From an uncultured Croceitalea sp. (lineage in GTDB: Bacteria; Bacteroidota; Bacteroidia; Flavobacteriales; Flavobacteriaceae), in the NCBI GenBank assembly GCA_947494805.1, contig CANLWK010000006.1, positions 62,001-126,000 on the forward strand: a stretch of 64,000 nucleotides of DNA, read 5' to 3'. The translations under genes and the position numbers were made by a program. Position 1 is the stretch's first letter; every line of letters begins with the position of its first letter. Below are positions 51,640-60,125 of the stretch, piece by piece. Below the pieces are notes generated by a model. That model was not told the origin of the DNA. It was given only the letters and a program-made list of their open reading frames with translations, and did not search any database.

Positions 51640-52338
51640 TTCTTGCCGTTTTTGAACGAACTTAATTTAAAGAATTAATCAGAAATTAAAAAGTACTGCA
51701 GAAAGCTTATAACTACCCAACTCGTTGAAGTTAAATATAATGGAGAGGGGGCAACTAAAAAGCACTTCAAGAGATTCTTGTTCATTGCAATAAAAGATTG
51801 AACAAAGCTTGCCACTAGCACTGTTAAAAATTTTGGTGTCAGTGAAAATTATATCATTCGTTTCTTACAAAAGAAACTTAGAACCCTGTCGATGTACCAA
51901 AGGCAGCTTGACTACAAACTCATTTCTGATTTTGAAACTTTTCTGATTGGATGTTGTCCAAAAGGATAGCCTAAAGCGAGAATCCACAATACTCTAATGA
52001 AACATCTCCAAATGCTTAGAAAGACTGTGACTTTGGTTTATCATTTAGCAGGGATAAATAAAGTTTATATAGAATGTTCGGGTCTAGCTTGTAGATTTTA
52101 AATTTCTTTCAGAAAAGCAATTTCCTTTTATTTTTTGGCTTTATTCCACTTGCCACATATGTAAAAAATCGTTTTAGATTTGAGGACGATTCAAACGTGT
52201 CTTTTGATTGATTCTGTAGATGTGCAAATGACAAGTCCCTGAACTGTTAAGTATCCGATATTGAGGAAAAATCAAATAGCATTGACGTTTCTATTATGGA
52301 AAGTTAAGAATCGTATTGAGGGAGTGGCGTTTTGGGTT
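51640..52338. other. Spacer with decayed mobile DNA
   Basis: 699 bp without an intact gene. Its middle holds a tyrosine recombinase relic (separate entry). 52,102-52,338 shows no recognisable feature. Confidence 0.5.
51745..52101 (+). pseudogene. Tyrosine recombinase (phage-type integrase) relic
   Basis: One plus frame is protein-like over about 118 codons but has in-frame stops at 51,799 and 51,967. It encodes LSMYQRQLDYKLISDFETFL and, after the second stop, NTLMKHLQMLRKTVTLVY, which match the N-terminal SAM-like DNA-binding domain of Bacteroidota tyrosine recombinases (usual form ...YKLI-DFEYFLR... and NTV-KHI-RLRK). The catalytic domain (R-H-R-Y) is absent. It is a clear sign of an old integrative element in this block. 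Confidence 0.7.
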
Positions 52339-53157
52339 TTAGAATCTATATATCTTTTGTTTTGACCTCCAGAGAACAACCAAAGCTATGCCCAAGAAAA
52401 AAACTTCGATATTATCTACCAGTTTTGAATATCGTTCATATTCTGAAATGGAATATAGTCCAATGCTGTTATCCTTCGCGGTCATAAGATCCACTAGAAA
52501 ATTCCAGGAAAAATGAAAAAAAATAGGTGTCCAAATAGAATGGGTATTGACATATAGAATTACCAGTATGTAGCCAATAAACGCAATACCTAAATACCAA
52601 AGCCAAGAAGTAGTCTGCATGTCAAAACTCGACCAATGTACCAGAGAAAATAGTATTGTAGAAATAGCTGCAGATTTATGAAACCCAAATTGGTTCTTGT
52701 AGAGCGTTGTAAAAACGAGCCCTCTAAAAAAAACCTCTTCCCAAATAGCTACAGCCATTGTTACCAATACCGATAATATAAGAGGTTTTTCATAATTAGT
52801 GTGCAATCCCATCCAGTCTATCTGAATGCCAAACACTGTATTTGCCATAATTAGTACCAGTGCAATAATTAGGATTGCCAAACCGAATCCTATCGCAAAA
52901 TGACTTTTAATGTTTTTAAAATGAAAGCCATACGCCTTTGGACCAAGCTTATTGAATATTCTGTTGAACATTATCACGCCCATAATAGTGATGACAACAA
53001 TCGATGCAGAAACAAAATTGCCTATTTCATTGTAACCTATTGCTTTTAGATGTTTACTAAGTGTGCCCAGAGATATAATTATTAACATGGCACAAAGTAT
53101 GGCCAAAAGTATTACCCCTATTATTTTGAACCTGTATTTTATTGTGTGTTTCCGCAT
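52339..53157 (-). CDS. CPBP-family intramembrane metalloprotease
   Basis: 272 residues, about eight membrane segments. EEVFFRGLVFTTLYKNQFG (EExxxR, about 141-146), SLVHWSSFDMQTTSW and FFHFSWNFLVDLM are the three CPBP motifs. Substrate unknown. 4 bp separate it from the next gene upstream, so co-transcribed with it. Confidence 0.9.
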   Translation of the reverse strand: MRKHTIKYRFKIIGVILLAILCAMLIIISLGTLSKHLKAIGYNEIGNFVSASIVVITIMGVIMFNRIFNKLGPKAYGFHFKNIKSHFAIGFGLAILIIALVLIMANTVFGIQIDWMGLHTNYEKPLILSVLVTMAVAIWEEVFFRGLVFTTLYKNQFGFHKSAAISTILFSLVHWSSFDMQTTSWLWYLGIAFIGYILVILYVNTHSIWTPIFFHFSWNFLVDLMTAKDNSIGLYSISEYERYSKLVDNIEVFFLGIALVVLWRSKQKIYRF

Positions 53158-53161
53158 GATC

Positions 53162-54016
53162 TCAGTACTGCACCGTCACATTAAAACCAATACTTGCCGT
53201 GGTATGTTTATTCCATTTCGCCTGACTTGTTTCCCTTTCCACGACAACTGGGCCAAATAAGCTGGCCGGAAACTTGAGTTTTCTTTTACCATCACCCTGA
53301 ATCCACTCTAGCGTAACAAAAAAATCGTCTTCAACATAAACATCATATGGTTCTAGGTTTACATGAATCCAACCGTCTTCTATATCTTTTGCGTCAATGA
53401 TGATATTTTTTGTTAGAAGGTTTCTATTGGGCAATCCCTCTTTTATGTCATAGAAGTTGAGTCTGAACTTGAATCCTACGTATCTTTTGGTCAATACCCT
53501 AGTAGTGAACTTTTTCAATAAACTTGGGCCATTTTTAATTTTTATTTTGACCCCGATCTCACTTCCCAGCATATCTGCAGATGCCTCATATAGATTTTTT
53601 CTTGATTTTGAGCGATTCCCTAGTACTTTGGTTTTTAACTTTCTATTTGAGACAATTACTTCTGAAAGTTCTTCAATTTTCTCGTTCATTTCAATAACGG
53701 GATCTGCTTTGAGCACTGAAATAAAATTGCTTACCAAAAGTGTTTTGCTCTTGAGACCTACACTAGATATTCGAACCGAGTCTTTATAGTTACTTCTATA
53801 GATTGAAAGCTCAAAATTTCCGTCAAAATCTGTAACCGTACCGATGGATTTATTGATAATTCCAATATTTACATAAGGCAATGGGTTGCCGTTAATCGAA
53901 GCAACTATTTTTCCTGTCAAAGTTTTCTGAGGCATTACAGTAATTGCCATAAAAAAGAAAAGAAGTTCTACAAAACCTTTCAAGCTTTGCTTGCCTATAC
54001 CCTCAACACTACTCAT
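53162..54016 (-). CDS. Exported carboxypeptidase-regulatory-like domain protein
   Basis: 284 residues. Hydrophobic segment about 14-28, then LTGKIVASINGNPLPYVNIGIINKSIGTVTDFDGNFEL, a CarboxypepD_reg-like (Ig-like) domain to about residue 110, followed by a region I cannot name (MLGSEIGVKIKIKNGPSLLKKFTTRV). Outer-membrane or periplasmic. It overlaps the downstream end of the lipoprotein gene by 8 bases. Confidence 0.7.
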   Translation of the reverse strand: MSSVEGIGKQSLKGFVELLFFFMAITVMPQKTLTGKIVASINGNPLPYVNIGIINKSIGTVTDFDGNFELSIYRSNYKDSVRISSVGLKSKTLLVSNFISVLKADPVIEMNEKIEELSEVIVSNRKLKTKVLGNRSKSRKNLYEASADMLGSEIGVKIKIKNGPSLLKKFTTRVLTKRYVGFKFRLNFYDIKEGLPNRNLLTKNIIIDAKDIEDGWIHVNLEPYDVYVEDDFFVTLEWIQGDGKRKLKFPASLFGPVVVERETSQAKWNKHTTASIGFNVTVQY

Positions 54017-54407
54017 TGACCCTTAAACTTATGGTTCGTGAATATTCAGAACCATCATTGTCTATTAGCATCACATAGATTCTTCTTGGTGCATCAAAAT
54101 CTATAGTGTCAACAGTAAAAGTTTGATTAATTTGCCAACGGGTATCATCAGATTGATTGAAGAACGTTTGGTCTACGTTTATCGAAGGAATGCGAAGTTC
54201 AATTTGAGAAATGCCATCATAATCCTCGCCTATAATTTCAATGTTTAAATATCCACCTGTAGAAATAGAGCCATCACTATTATTGCCAATGGCATTGATG
54301 GCCAGTTTGCTCCTATATCCCCCTGATTCAAATGAAGCTTCTAAGGTGCAAGAACCCTGAAAGCATAAGCAAATTAATAGTGAAGCGGCTAAAATGGTTT
54401 TCTTCAT
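54009..54407 (-). CDS. Small hypothetical lipoprotein
   Basis: 132 residues with a lipobox-like LCFQGSC (Cys 20). The mature part is beta-rich (GGYLNIEIIGEDYDGISQIELRIP, RRIYVMLIDNDGSEYSRTISLRV), like an Ig-like or cadherin-like domain with DYDG/DNDG loops that could bind calcium. Function unknown. Overlaps the downstream gene. Confidence 0.6.
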   Translation of the reverse strand: MKKTILAASLLICLCFQGSCTLEASFESGGYRSKLAINAIGNNSDGSISTGGYLNIEIIGEDYDGISQIELRIPSINVDQTFFNQSDDTRWQINQTFTVDTIDFDAPRRIYVMLIDNDGSEYSRTISLRVNE

Positions 54408-54483
54408 TTTGTTTTTTGGACAAAAAAAGAACTAACAGTAACCCCAAACGCCCCAATGCTTCTATTGGAACTAATTTCTCATG

Positions 54484-55626
54484 CTATTTGAAACGTTTTC
54501 GATATTGAGAGGGCGAAACACCGGTCTCTTTCTTAAAAATACGGTTAAAGCTGGTCTTGGATCTAAAGCCGCTTTCATAAGCTATTCCCAATAGTGTATA
54601 GTTATCGAACCCATTGGATTGTAGTTTCTCCTTTACGGCCTCAACACGCTTTTTGTTGATTAGGTCATAGAAGGTAGTCTTCAAATGCTGATTTAAAAAA
54701 GTGGATAGTTTTTTATCGGTTGTACCGATCATATTGGCCAGTTTGTTCAATGTAAGGTCTTCTTCCAAATAAGGTTTTTTATCTTTCAAAATGGTATTGA
54801 GCTTTTCCTCAAAATGGTGCAACTCACTATCAGAAAAACTGATGTTAGAACCCGATTTGGGTTTGTTTGAATCGGCACTTTGAACTTCATCATCATTAAG
54901 CAAAAAGTTTGGCAATAGTATTTTAGCTTGATTTACGCCATGGTAGCCCAGATATGCAATAAGTGTTATCATTGCAATTACCGTTATATAGCCAACGTTC
55001 CAGCTTTGATAACCAAAAGTAAGCTCGTAGAATTCTGAAAGAATGTCAATTGAAATGACAAGTAAACTACCAACTAGCAACCTTTTGATCCATAAAAAAT
55101 CATGGTTCGTTAGAGAAGAGTAATTGGTTTTAACCAGTTCTAAATAAGTTTTGAACAAGTATTGACAATAAACCAGATAACAAATCAATAGTATGCCCCT
55201 TACAATTACAATTAAATAGCTATGGTTGGATAAAAGTTTTAGATAACCAAATACGTAGTTGCCTTTAATCAGTGAAGCCAAAACTGGTATGGATATAAAG
55301 AATAGGTAAAGTAAAAATGGTACAAAATGAAAGATATTCCTATTAATCAGTTGCTTTGATTCCAGAAACAAAGATTTGATATAAAGCATAAGTAATGGTC
55401 CAATAAACCATACAATAGTATCTTCTGGAACAAATGTAATATGATACAACCATCTTATTTTATGATGCTCAGCGTAAAAACGAAGAGATACGAAAAGAAG
55501 AAGCAGAAAAAAAATTGCCAACAAGATATGGGGTAATTCTTTATTCTTCTTTTTAATCAAAAGAATATTAATGACAAGGGTCATCAGTATTCCTCCCACT
55601 AATATAAAATCTACCAATAATTCCAT
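54484..55626 (-). CDS. Membrane-embedded AraC-type regulator
   Basis: About 380 residues from the Met at 55,626 (longer frame to 55,680). Seven or so transmembrane segments (about 5-230) are followed by a C-terminal AraC double helix-turn-helix (DLTLNKLANMIGTTDKKLSTFLNQHL, YTLLGIAYESGFRSKTSFNRIFKKETGVSPSQYRK). This architecture is common in Flavobacteriia and would sense a signal at the membrane. Upstream of the 54.4-52.3 kb genes on the same strand. Confidence 0.85.
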   Translation of the reverse strand: MELLVDFILVGGILMTLVINILLIKKKNKELPHILLAIFFLLLLFVSLRFYAEHHKIRWLYHITFVPEDTIVWFIGPLLMLYIKSLFLESKQLINRNIFHFVPFLLYLFFISIPVLASLIKGNYVFGYLKLLSNHSYLIVIVRGILLICYLVYCQYLFKTYLELVKTNYSSLTNHDFLWIKRLLVGSLLVISIDILSEFYELTFGYQSWNVGYITVIAMITLIAYLGYHGVNQAKILLPNFLLNDDEVQSADSNKPKSGSNISFSDSELHHFEEKLNTILKDKKPYLEEDLTLNKLANMIGTTDKKLSTFLNQHLKTTFYDLINKKRVEAVKEKLQSNGFDNYTLLGIAYESGFRSKTSFNRIFKKETGVSPSQYRKRFK

Positions 55627-55972
55627 TAAAGAGTTACACCATATTTTGAATATAACATTAAAATAGACGTTTGTTGCCAAAAATTGTTACGCCCAATTTC
55701 AAAAACTGTTCCGTAATAGACTTGCTTTATCAATTACCCGACTATTGCCCCTGCTATGAAATTCAAATGAAATCATTTACCATCGAACAGACCGTTCACA
55801 ACTCGGTCAGCAGATTTTATGAAGAAATTTTTAGAACCAATAAAATCTACCTATTCTCTGAAACACTAGAATCTTGTGGTGGCCAATAAAGTAGTTTAAA
55901 TACTACTGAGGACAGTTGTTATGAAAAACCCAAAATGGAAAAAATTAGATATTTAATTTATAACTTTAAAAA

Positions 55973-56293
55973 ATGTATTCATCACATCGGAAAAGCATCA
56001 TTGCGATTTTTTTTCTTTTGGCTTTCCTATTCGTAAGAATGGGGTATGCTCATACCCTTTCCCATCTTGCCGATGATGAGCACACAGTCCATTGCGAGCT
56101 TTGTGAAATAATTGTTGTAAGCAGCCAGTTTAGCCCATGGTTAAACAGCTCTGACATTGAAATTAGTATCTGCACTTGTGAGCTAGGTTACAGTTCTGAG
56201 CCATTTTTTTTTTATAACGCTCCACTAGCGTCAATAGCATCTCCTGAATGTTTTCACAACAAACCACCTCCTTACTATCGTTTCTGGAATTAG
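55973..56293 (+). CDS. Small exported Cys/His-rich protein
   Basis: 106 residues. Signal peptide about 1-25 (FLLAFLFVRMGYA), then THTLSHLADDEHTVHCELCEII with Cys and His in spacing suggestive of metal binding (HxxHxxxxxHCxxC) and a later CTCELG. It is the type of small protein often found before TonB-dependent metal receptors. The 278-bp stretch 56,294-56,571 to the ABC operon holds no gene. Family name not known. Confidence 0.6.
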   Translation: MYSSHRKSIIAIFFLLAFLFVRMGYAHTLSHLADDEHTVHCELCEIIVVSSQFSPWLNSSDIEISICTCELGYSSEPFFFYNAPLASIASPECFHNKPPPYYRFWN

Positions 56294-56571
56294 GTACTTC
56301 ATTCTGTTGTCATAGATAAAACCCGGTAAATTTTATGGAGCATTGGTGTATCTTAATATTCGAGTTTAATTGAACCGCGCACTAATGTTGGGGTTCTTTG
56401 ATATTAAGATTTTCTAGAGCAGCCACATTACCCCTATATGACTTTTGCATAGTTGCATGTGTTGAAGTGACAATAATTCCTCTTTGAACTATGAACTTTA
56501 GCAAACCTACTGTAGATAACAGATTGCCCCTGTTTGTTGATCTAATTTAACTGATAAACAATAAATAACCC

Positions 56572-57288
56572 ATGATAATCATTGATCATCTTACAAAAAG
56601 GTATGGCGCACAAACGGCGCTTGACCAATTAAATTTAAAGGTTGATAAAGGCGAAATCTATTGCCTTCTTGGGGCCAACGGTGCCGGAAAGACGACCACC
56701 ATAAACTTACTCTTGGGCTTTATCGAGCCCACTTCGGGCAGTGCCTTCATCAACCAATTGAACGTGCGGGAAAACCCAAAGAACACCAAACGGTACTTGG
56801 CCTACATTCCTGAAAATCTGATGTTGTACCCTAGCCTTACAGCGGTGGAAAACCTGGATTACTTTTCAGGAATTGCAGGAAAAACTTTTTCGATTTCCGA
56901 TTTAAAGGGATTTCTCGAAGAAGCAGGCTTGCAATCACAAGCTTTTAATAAACGTATTTCAACCTTTTCAAAGGGAATGCGCCAAAAGGTGGGTATTGCC
57001 ATAGCACTGGCCAAAGACGCCAAAGTATTGTTACTGGACGAACCCACTTCAGGACTCGATCCTAAGGCCAGCAATGAATTTGGACTATTGTTACAAAAGT
57101 TACGGGCCAAAGGTGTAGCAACTCTGATGGCCACCCATGACCTGTTCCGCGCCAAGGAAGTGGCCACCCATATTGGTATTATGAAAGACGGCCAGTTGAA
57201 ACAGCAATTTAAAGCCGACGACATTTCACTTCCTGAATTGGAGACAGCTTATCTCAAAACCATGGACTATAAAGAGCTGAAAGTATGA
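56572..57288 (+). CDS. ABC transporter ATP-binding protein
   Basis: 238 residues. Walker A GANGAGKTT (about 38-46), signature FSKGMRQKVGIAIAL, Walker B VLLLDEPTSGLDP. The class is exporter-type (CcmA/GldA-like). It works with the two following DUF3526-like permeases; the stop overlaps the start of the first one (ATGA). Confidence 0.95.
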   Translation: MIIIDHLTKRYGAQTALDQLNLKVDKGEIYCLLGANGAGKTTTINLLLGFIEPTSGSAFINQLNVRENPKNTKRYLAYIPENLMLYPSLTAVENLDYFSGIAGKTFSISDLKGFLEEAGLQSQAFNKRISTFSKGMRQKVGIAIALAKDAKVLLLDEPTSGLDPKASNEFGLLLQKLRAKGVATLMATHDLFRAKEVATHIGIMKDGQLKQQFKADDISLPELETAYLKTMDYKELKV

Positions 57289-58691
57289 TTTCAAAAACAT
57301 TTTTTAAAGAACTAAAAGAGCTATTGCGCGAAGGTCGCGTTCGCATTGCCTTCATCATTGTTGTCTTACTCCTTGGTGTAGCTGTGTGGATCAGTGCCAA
57401 ACAGTACTAGAACGTCAATGAACAATATGCCAGTGCCAAAACGGCTGAACGAACCATTTGGGACAATCAAGGTGAGAAAAATCCGCATTCTGCGGCACAC
57501 TACGGTACATATGCCTTTAAACCGAAGTATCCCTTATCACTTGTTGACCAAGGTGTAGATAAATATGCGGGCACATCCATCTTTCTAGAAGCACATAAGC
57601 GCAATGAGGCACAGTTCAGCGCAGCCGCAGATCAAACCGGGTTGGCCAGGTTCGGTGATCTGACGCCTGATTTCATCCTATTGTTCATTATGCCCTTGCT
57701 GATAATCCTTTTGGGATATAATAGCTTTACCAAAGAACGGGAAATGGGTACGTTGACCCTTTTGAAAAGCCAAGGATTATCTCATTGGAAATGGTTATTG
57801 GGCAAATGGTTCGCACTTTTTTTACCCATATTTGTTGTTACAGCGGCTTTGTTTCTTCTAGCGGGGCTACTGTTGAACAACCTTGATGACTTTGGTGTGT
57901 TCAATTGGGGCTCACTTTTCACTATGTTCTTGGTCTATATCGGATACTACATGATATTCATCAATATCGTGTTGCTTATTTCCTCTAGGACGAAAAAGTC
58001 AGGAATTTCTTTGGTGGTTTCATTGTCCGTTTGGATTATCGCCTGTTTGGCAGCACCCAAGGCGGCAAGCAATATCGCAGAAAGTAAACATCCCTATCCG
58101 ACAAGGCAAGAATTTGCGGCCAATGTACTCAATGACAAAAAAGAAGGGCTCGATGGGCACAACCCTTGGAGCAAAGAGGCAAAGCTACTTGAACAAGAAG
58201 TACTCAAAGAATATGGCGTTGACAGCCTTCACCAATTGCCCTTTAATTTTGATGGCTACCGAATGCAAAAAGGTGAAGAACATGAGGCTCAAGTCTATTT
58301 TAAGCATTACAATTACCTCAAAGACCAATATAGCAAACAATCTAAGGTGTATAGAGGTTTGGCAGCGATTTCGCCTTATTTGCCGGCCCGGTTTTTGAGC
58401 ATGGCCGTTGCCCATACGGATTATGCCACACATTGGGACTTTGCCGATGCTGCTGAATCGTATCGAATCGCTACACAAGAGTTTCTAAACAACAATTTTG
58501 CCGAAAATTCGGCATTTGGAGAGTGGAGCTATCAAGCAGATGCCGATACTTGGAAAGATTTGCCCGTTTTTGAATACGACCCCCCAGAATTGAAATCCAT
58601 TCTATCAAGAAACAGTTCAAATATGGGGATTTTAGGAATTTGGCTATTGGCTTCTTTTGGCCTTTTATTGTTCAATGTTAAAACTATTTGA
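57285..58691 (+). pseudogene. ABC-2 permease (DUF3526-like) with in-frame amber stop
   Basis: The frame starts at ATG 57,285, overlapping the ATPase stop, and reads on to 58,691, about 468 codons, but codon 42 is TAG (57,408-57,410). The first helix LLRE...AFIIVVLLLGVAVWI lies before it; after it the protein continues without frameshift (NVNEQYASAKTAERTIWDNQGEKN ... FILLFIMPLLIILLGYNSFTKEREMG), then six helices and DUF3526-like soluble loop. A point mutation (from CAG or TGG), a sequencing error, or readthrough are possible. Re-initiation at 57,642 (TTG) would give 349 residues lacking the first helix. Confidence 0.85.
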
Positions 58692-58693
58692 TT

Positions 58694-60124
58694 ATGCTAT
58701 CCTACAATTTTAAGTACGAATTAAAACTGTTGTTGCGCAGCCGTTGGATACAGTTGTTGAGCATCATCCTTTTGCTTCTCTTTGGATTTGCCGCCCTTAA
58801 TGGTACGAAAAAAGTGGAAAAACGCAACATGGACATTGTTGCGGCCAAAGATGAGGTCAAAGAAGACGATGGTATGATGTTGAAGCTGTTAGATTCCGTA
58901 GAACGTGGATTAGAGGTTAGTGCATCACCTTGGACGATACCAACGAGCCCCATGGCCGTAGGCAATTACCACCCCCGGGTGGCTGCTATGGAGCCACAAC
59001 CGATGGCCTTTATTGCTACGGGACAAGCAGACCTTTTTACGCATTACGTAAAACCCAAGGTCTCGGGTGATGATTTTGCACTCAATTTTACTGAGATGAC
59101 CAGTCCCGTGCAGCTACTCTTTGGCAGCTTTGATCTCGCCTTTGTCATTATATACTTGCTACCCTTGCTTATCATTGCTTTTTCGTACAATGTACTTTCT
59201 TCTGAAAAAGAGAGTGGTTCGTTACGTCTTTTGGCGGCACAGCCCATTGGTATACAAAACTGGGTATTACAAAAATTGGGACTTCGTTTCTTTTGGCTAT
59301 CGGTTTTGGTGGCCGTGGTATTGATTGTTGTCTTTTTGGCCTTAGGAATAAATCCCTTTGCGCAATCAGTCACGTTTTTCGGGTTATTGGGCCTTACATT
59401 GGCCTATATGCTCTTTTGGTTTGCCTTGGCGTTTTTGGTAAATCTTTGGGTCGGAAGTTCTGCAAAAAATGCAGTTGCATTACTAGGTCTGTGGGTAGTC
59501 TTTGTACTATTGGTGCCCTCGGTGTTGAACCAGTTGGGCAATACCCTCTATCCTATGCCCTCACGTACCCTGATGATCAATGAAATGCGCGGTCTAAAGG
59601 CCGAAGTCACTAAAAAAGCTGATGAGATATTGGACAATTACCTGCGAGACCACCCTGAATATGCCATCAACGACACGACCCAGACAAGGGGATTCTACCA
59701 TCGGTATATGGCCTCTCAAAAATTGATTAAAGAAGAGCTGGCACCTGTGGTCAATGCCTATGAAGAACAACTACAGAAACAGCAAAACTGGATAGGGCGT
59801 TTCAAATGGATCTCACCTGCAATCATTGTCCAAGAATCTCTTAACCATATGGCGGGCACGTCAACAAAGGACTATGAAAGCTATAGAAAACAGGTGGCAG
59901 CCTTCGCACATACATGGCGAGAACATTTCATGCCCTTTCTCTATAACAATAGGGAGTTTTCTCAAAAGGATTATCCCGACTTGCCCAGTTTCAACTATGA
60001 AAAGGGTACCCAGCTTCAACTAGGCACAATACCACTACTTTTTTTGATTGCTGTAGGTCTGTTCGGTCTGGGTTTTTTAATTTCTAAAAGTGTCAAAGGT
60101 CAGGGCATATTAAATCAGGGATAA
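58694..60124 (+). CDS. ABC-2 type permease (DUF3526-like)
   Basis: About 476 residues from ATG 58,694 (the frame could also use TTG 58,688). YNFKYELKLLLRSRWIQLLSIIL is the first helix, then a long extracytoplasmic loop (60-145), then FVIIYLLPLLIIAFSYNVLSSEKESGSLRLL and five more segments. Partner of the previous permease; together with the ATPase they would make a lipid or small-molecule exporter. Only 1 bp from the next gene. Confidence 0.85.
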   Translation: MLSYNFKYELKLLLRSRWIQLLSIILLLLFGFAALNGTKKVEKRNMDIVAAKDEVKEDDGMMLKLLDSVERGLEVSASPWTIPTSPMAVGNYHPRVAAMEPQPMAFIATGQADLFTHYVKPKVSGDDFALNFTEMTSPVQLLFGSFDLAFVIIYLLPLLIIAFSYNVLSSEKESGSLRLLAAQPIGIQNWVLQKLGLRFFWLSVLVAVVLIVVFLALGINPFAQSVTFFGLLGLTLAYMLFWFALAFLVNLWVGSSAKNAVALLGLWVVFVLLVPSVLNQLGNTLYPMPSRTLMINEMRGLKAEVTKKADEILDNYLRDHPEYAINDTTQTRGFYHRYMASQKLIKEELAPVVNAYEEQLQKQQNWIGRFKWISPAIIVQESLNHMAGTSTKDYESYRKQVAAFAHTWREHFMPFLYNNREFSQKDYPDLPSFNYEKGTQLQLGTIPLLFLIAVGLFGLGFLISKSVKGQGILNQG

Positions 60125-60125
60125 C

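Noticed and set aside
55671..55889. 72-codon plus-strand frame upstream of the small Cys/His protein
   Set aside because: Overlaps the start region of the membrane AraC gene, has no recognised features, and the plausible part (from an internal Met) is only 40 residues.
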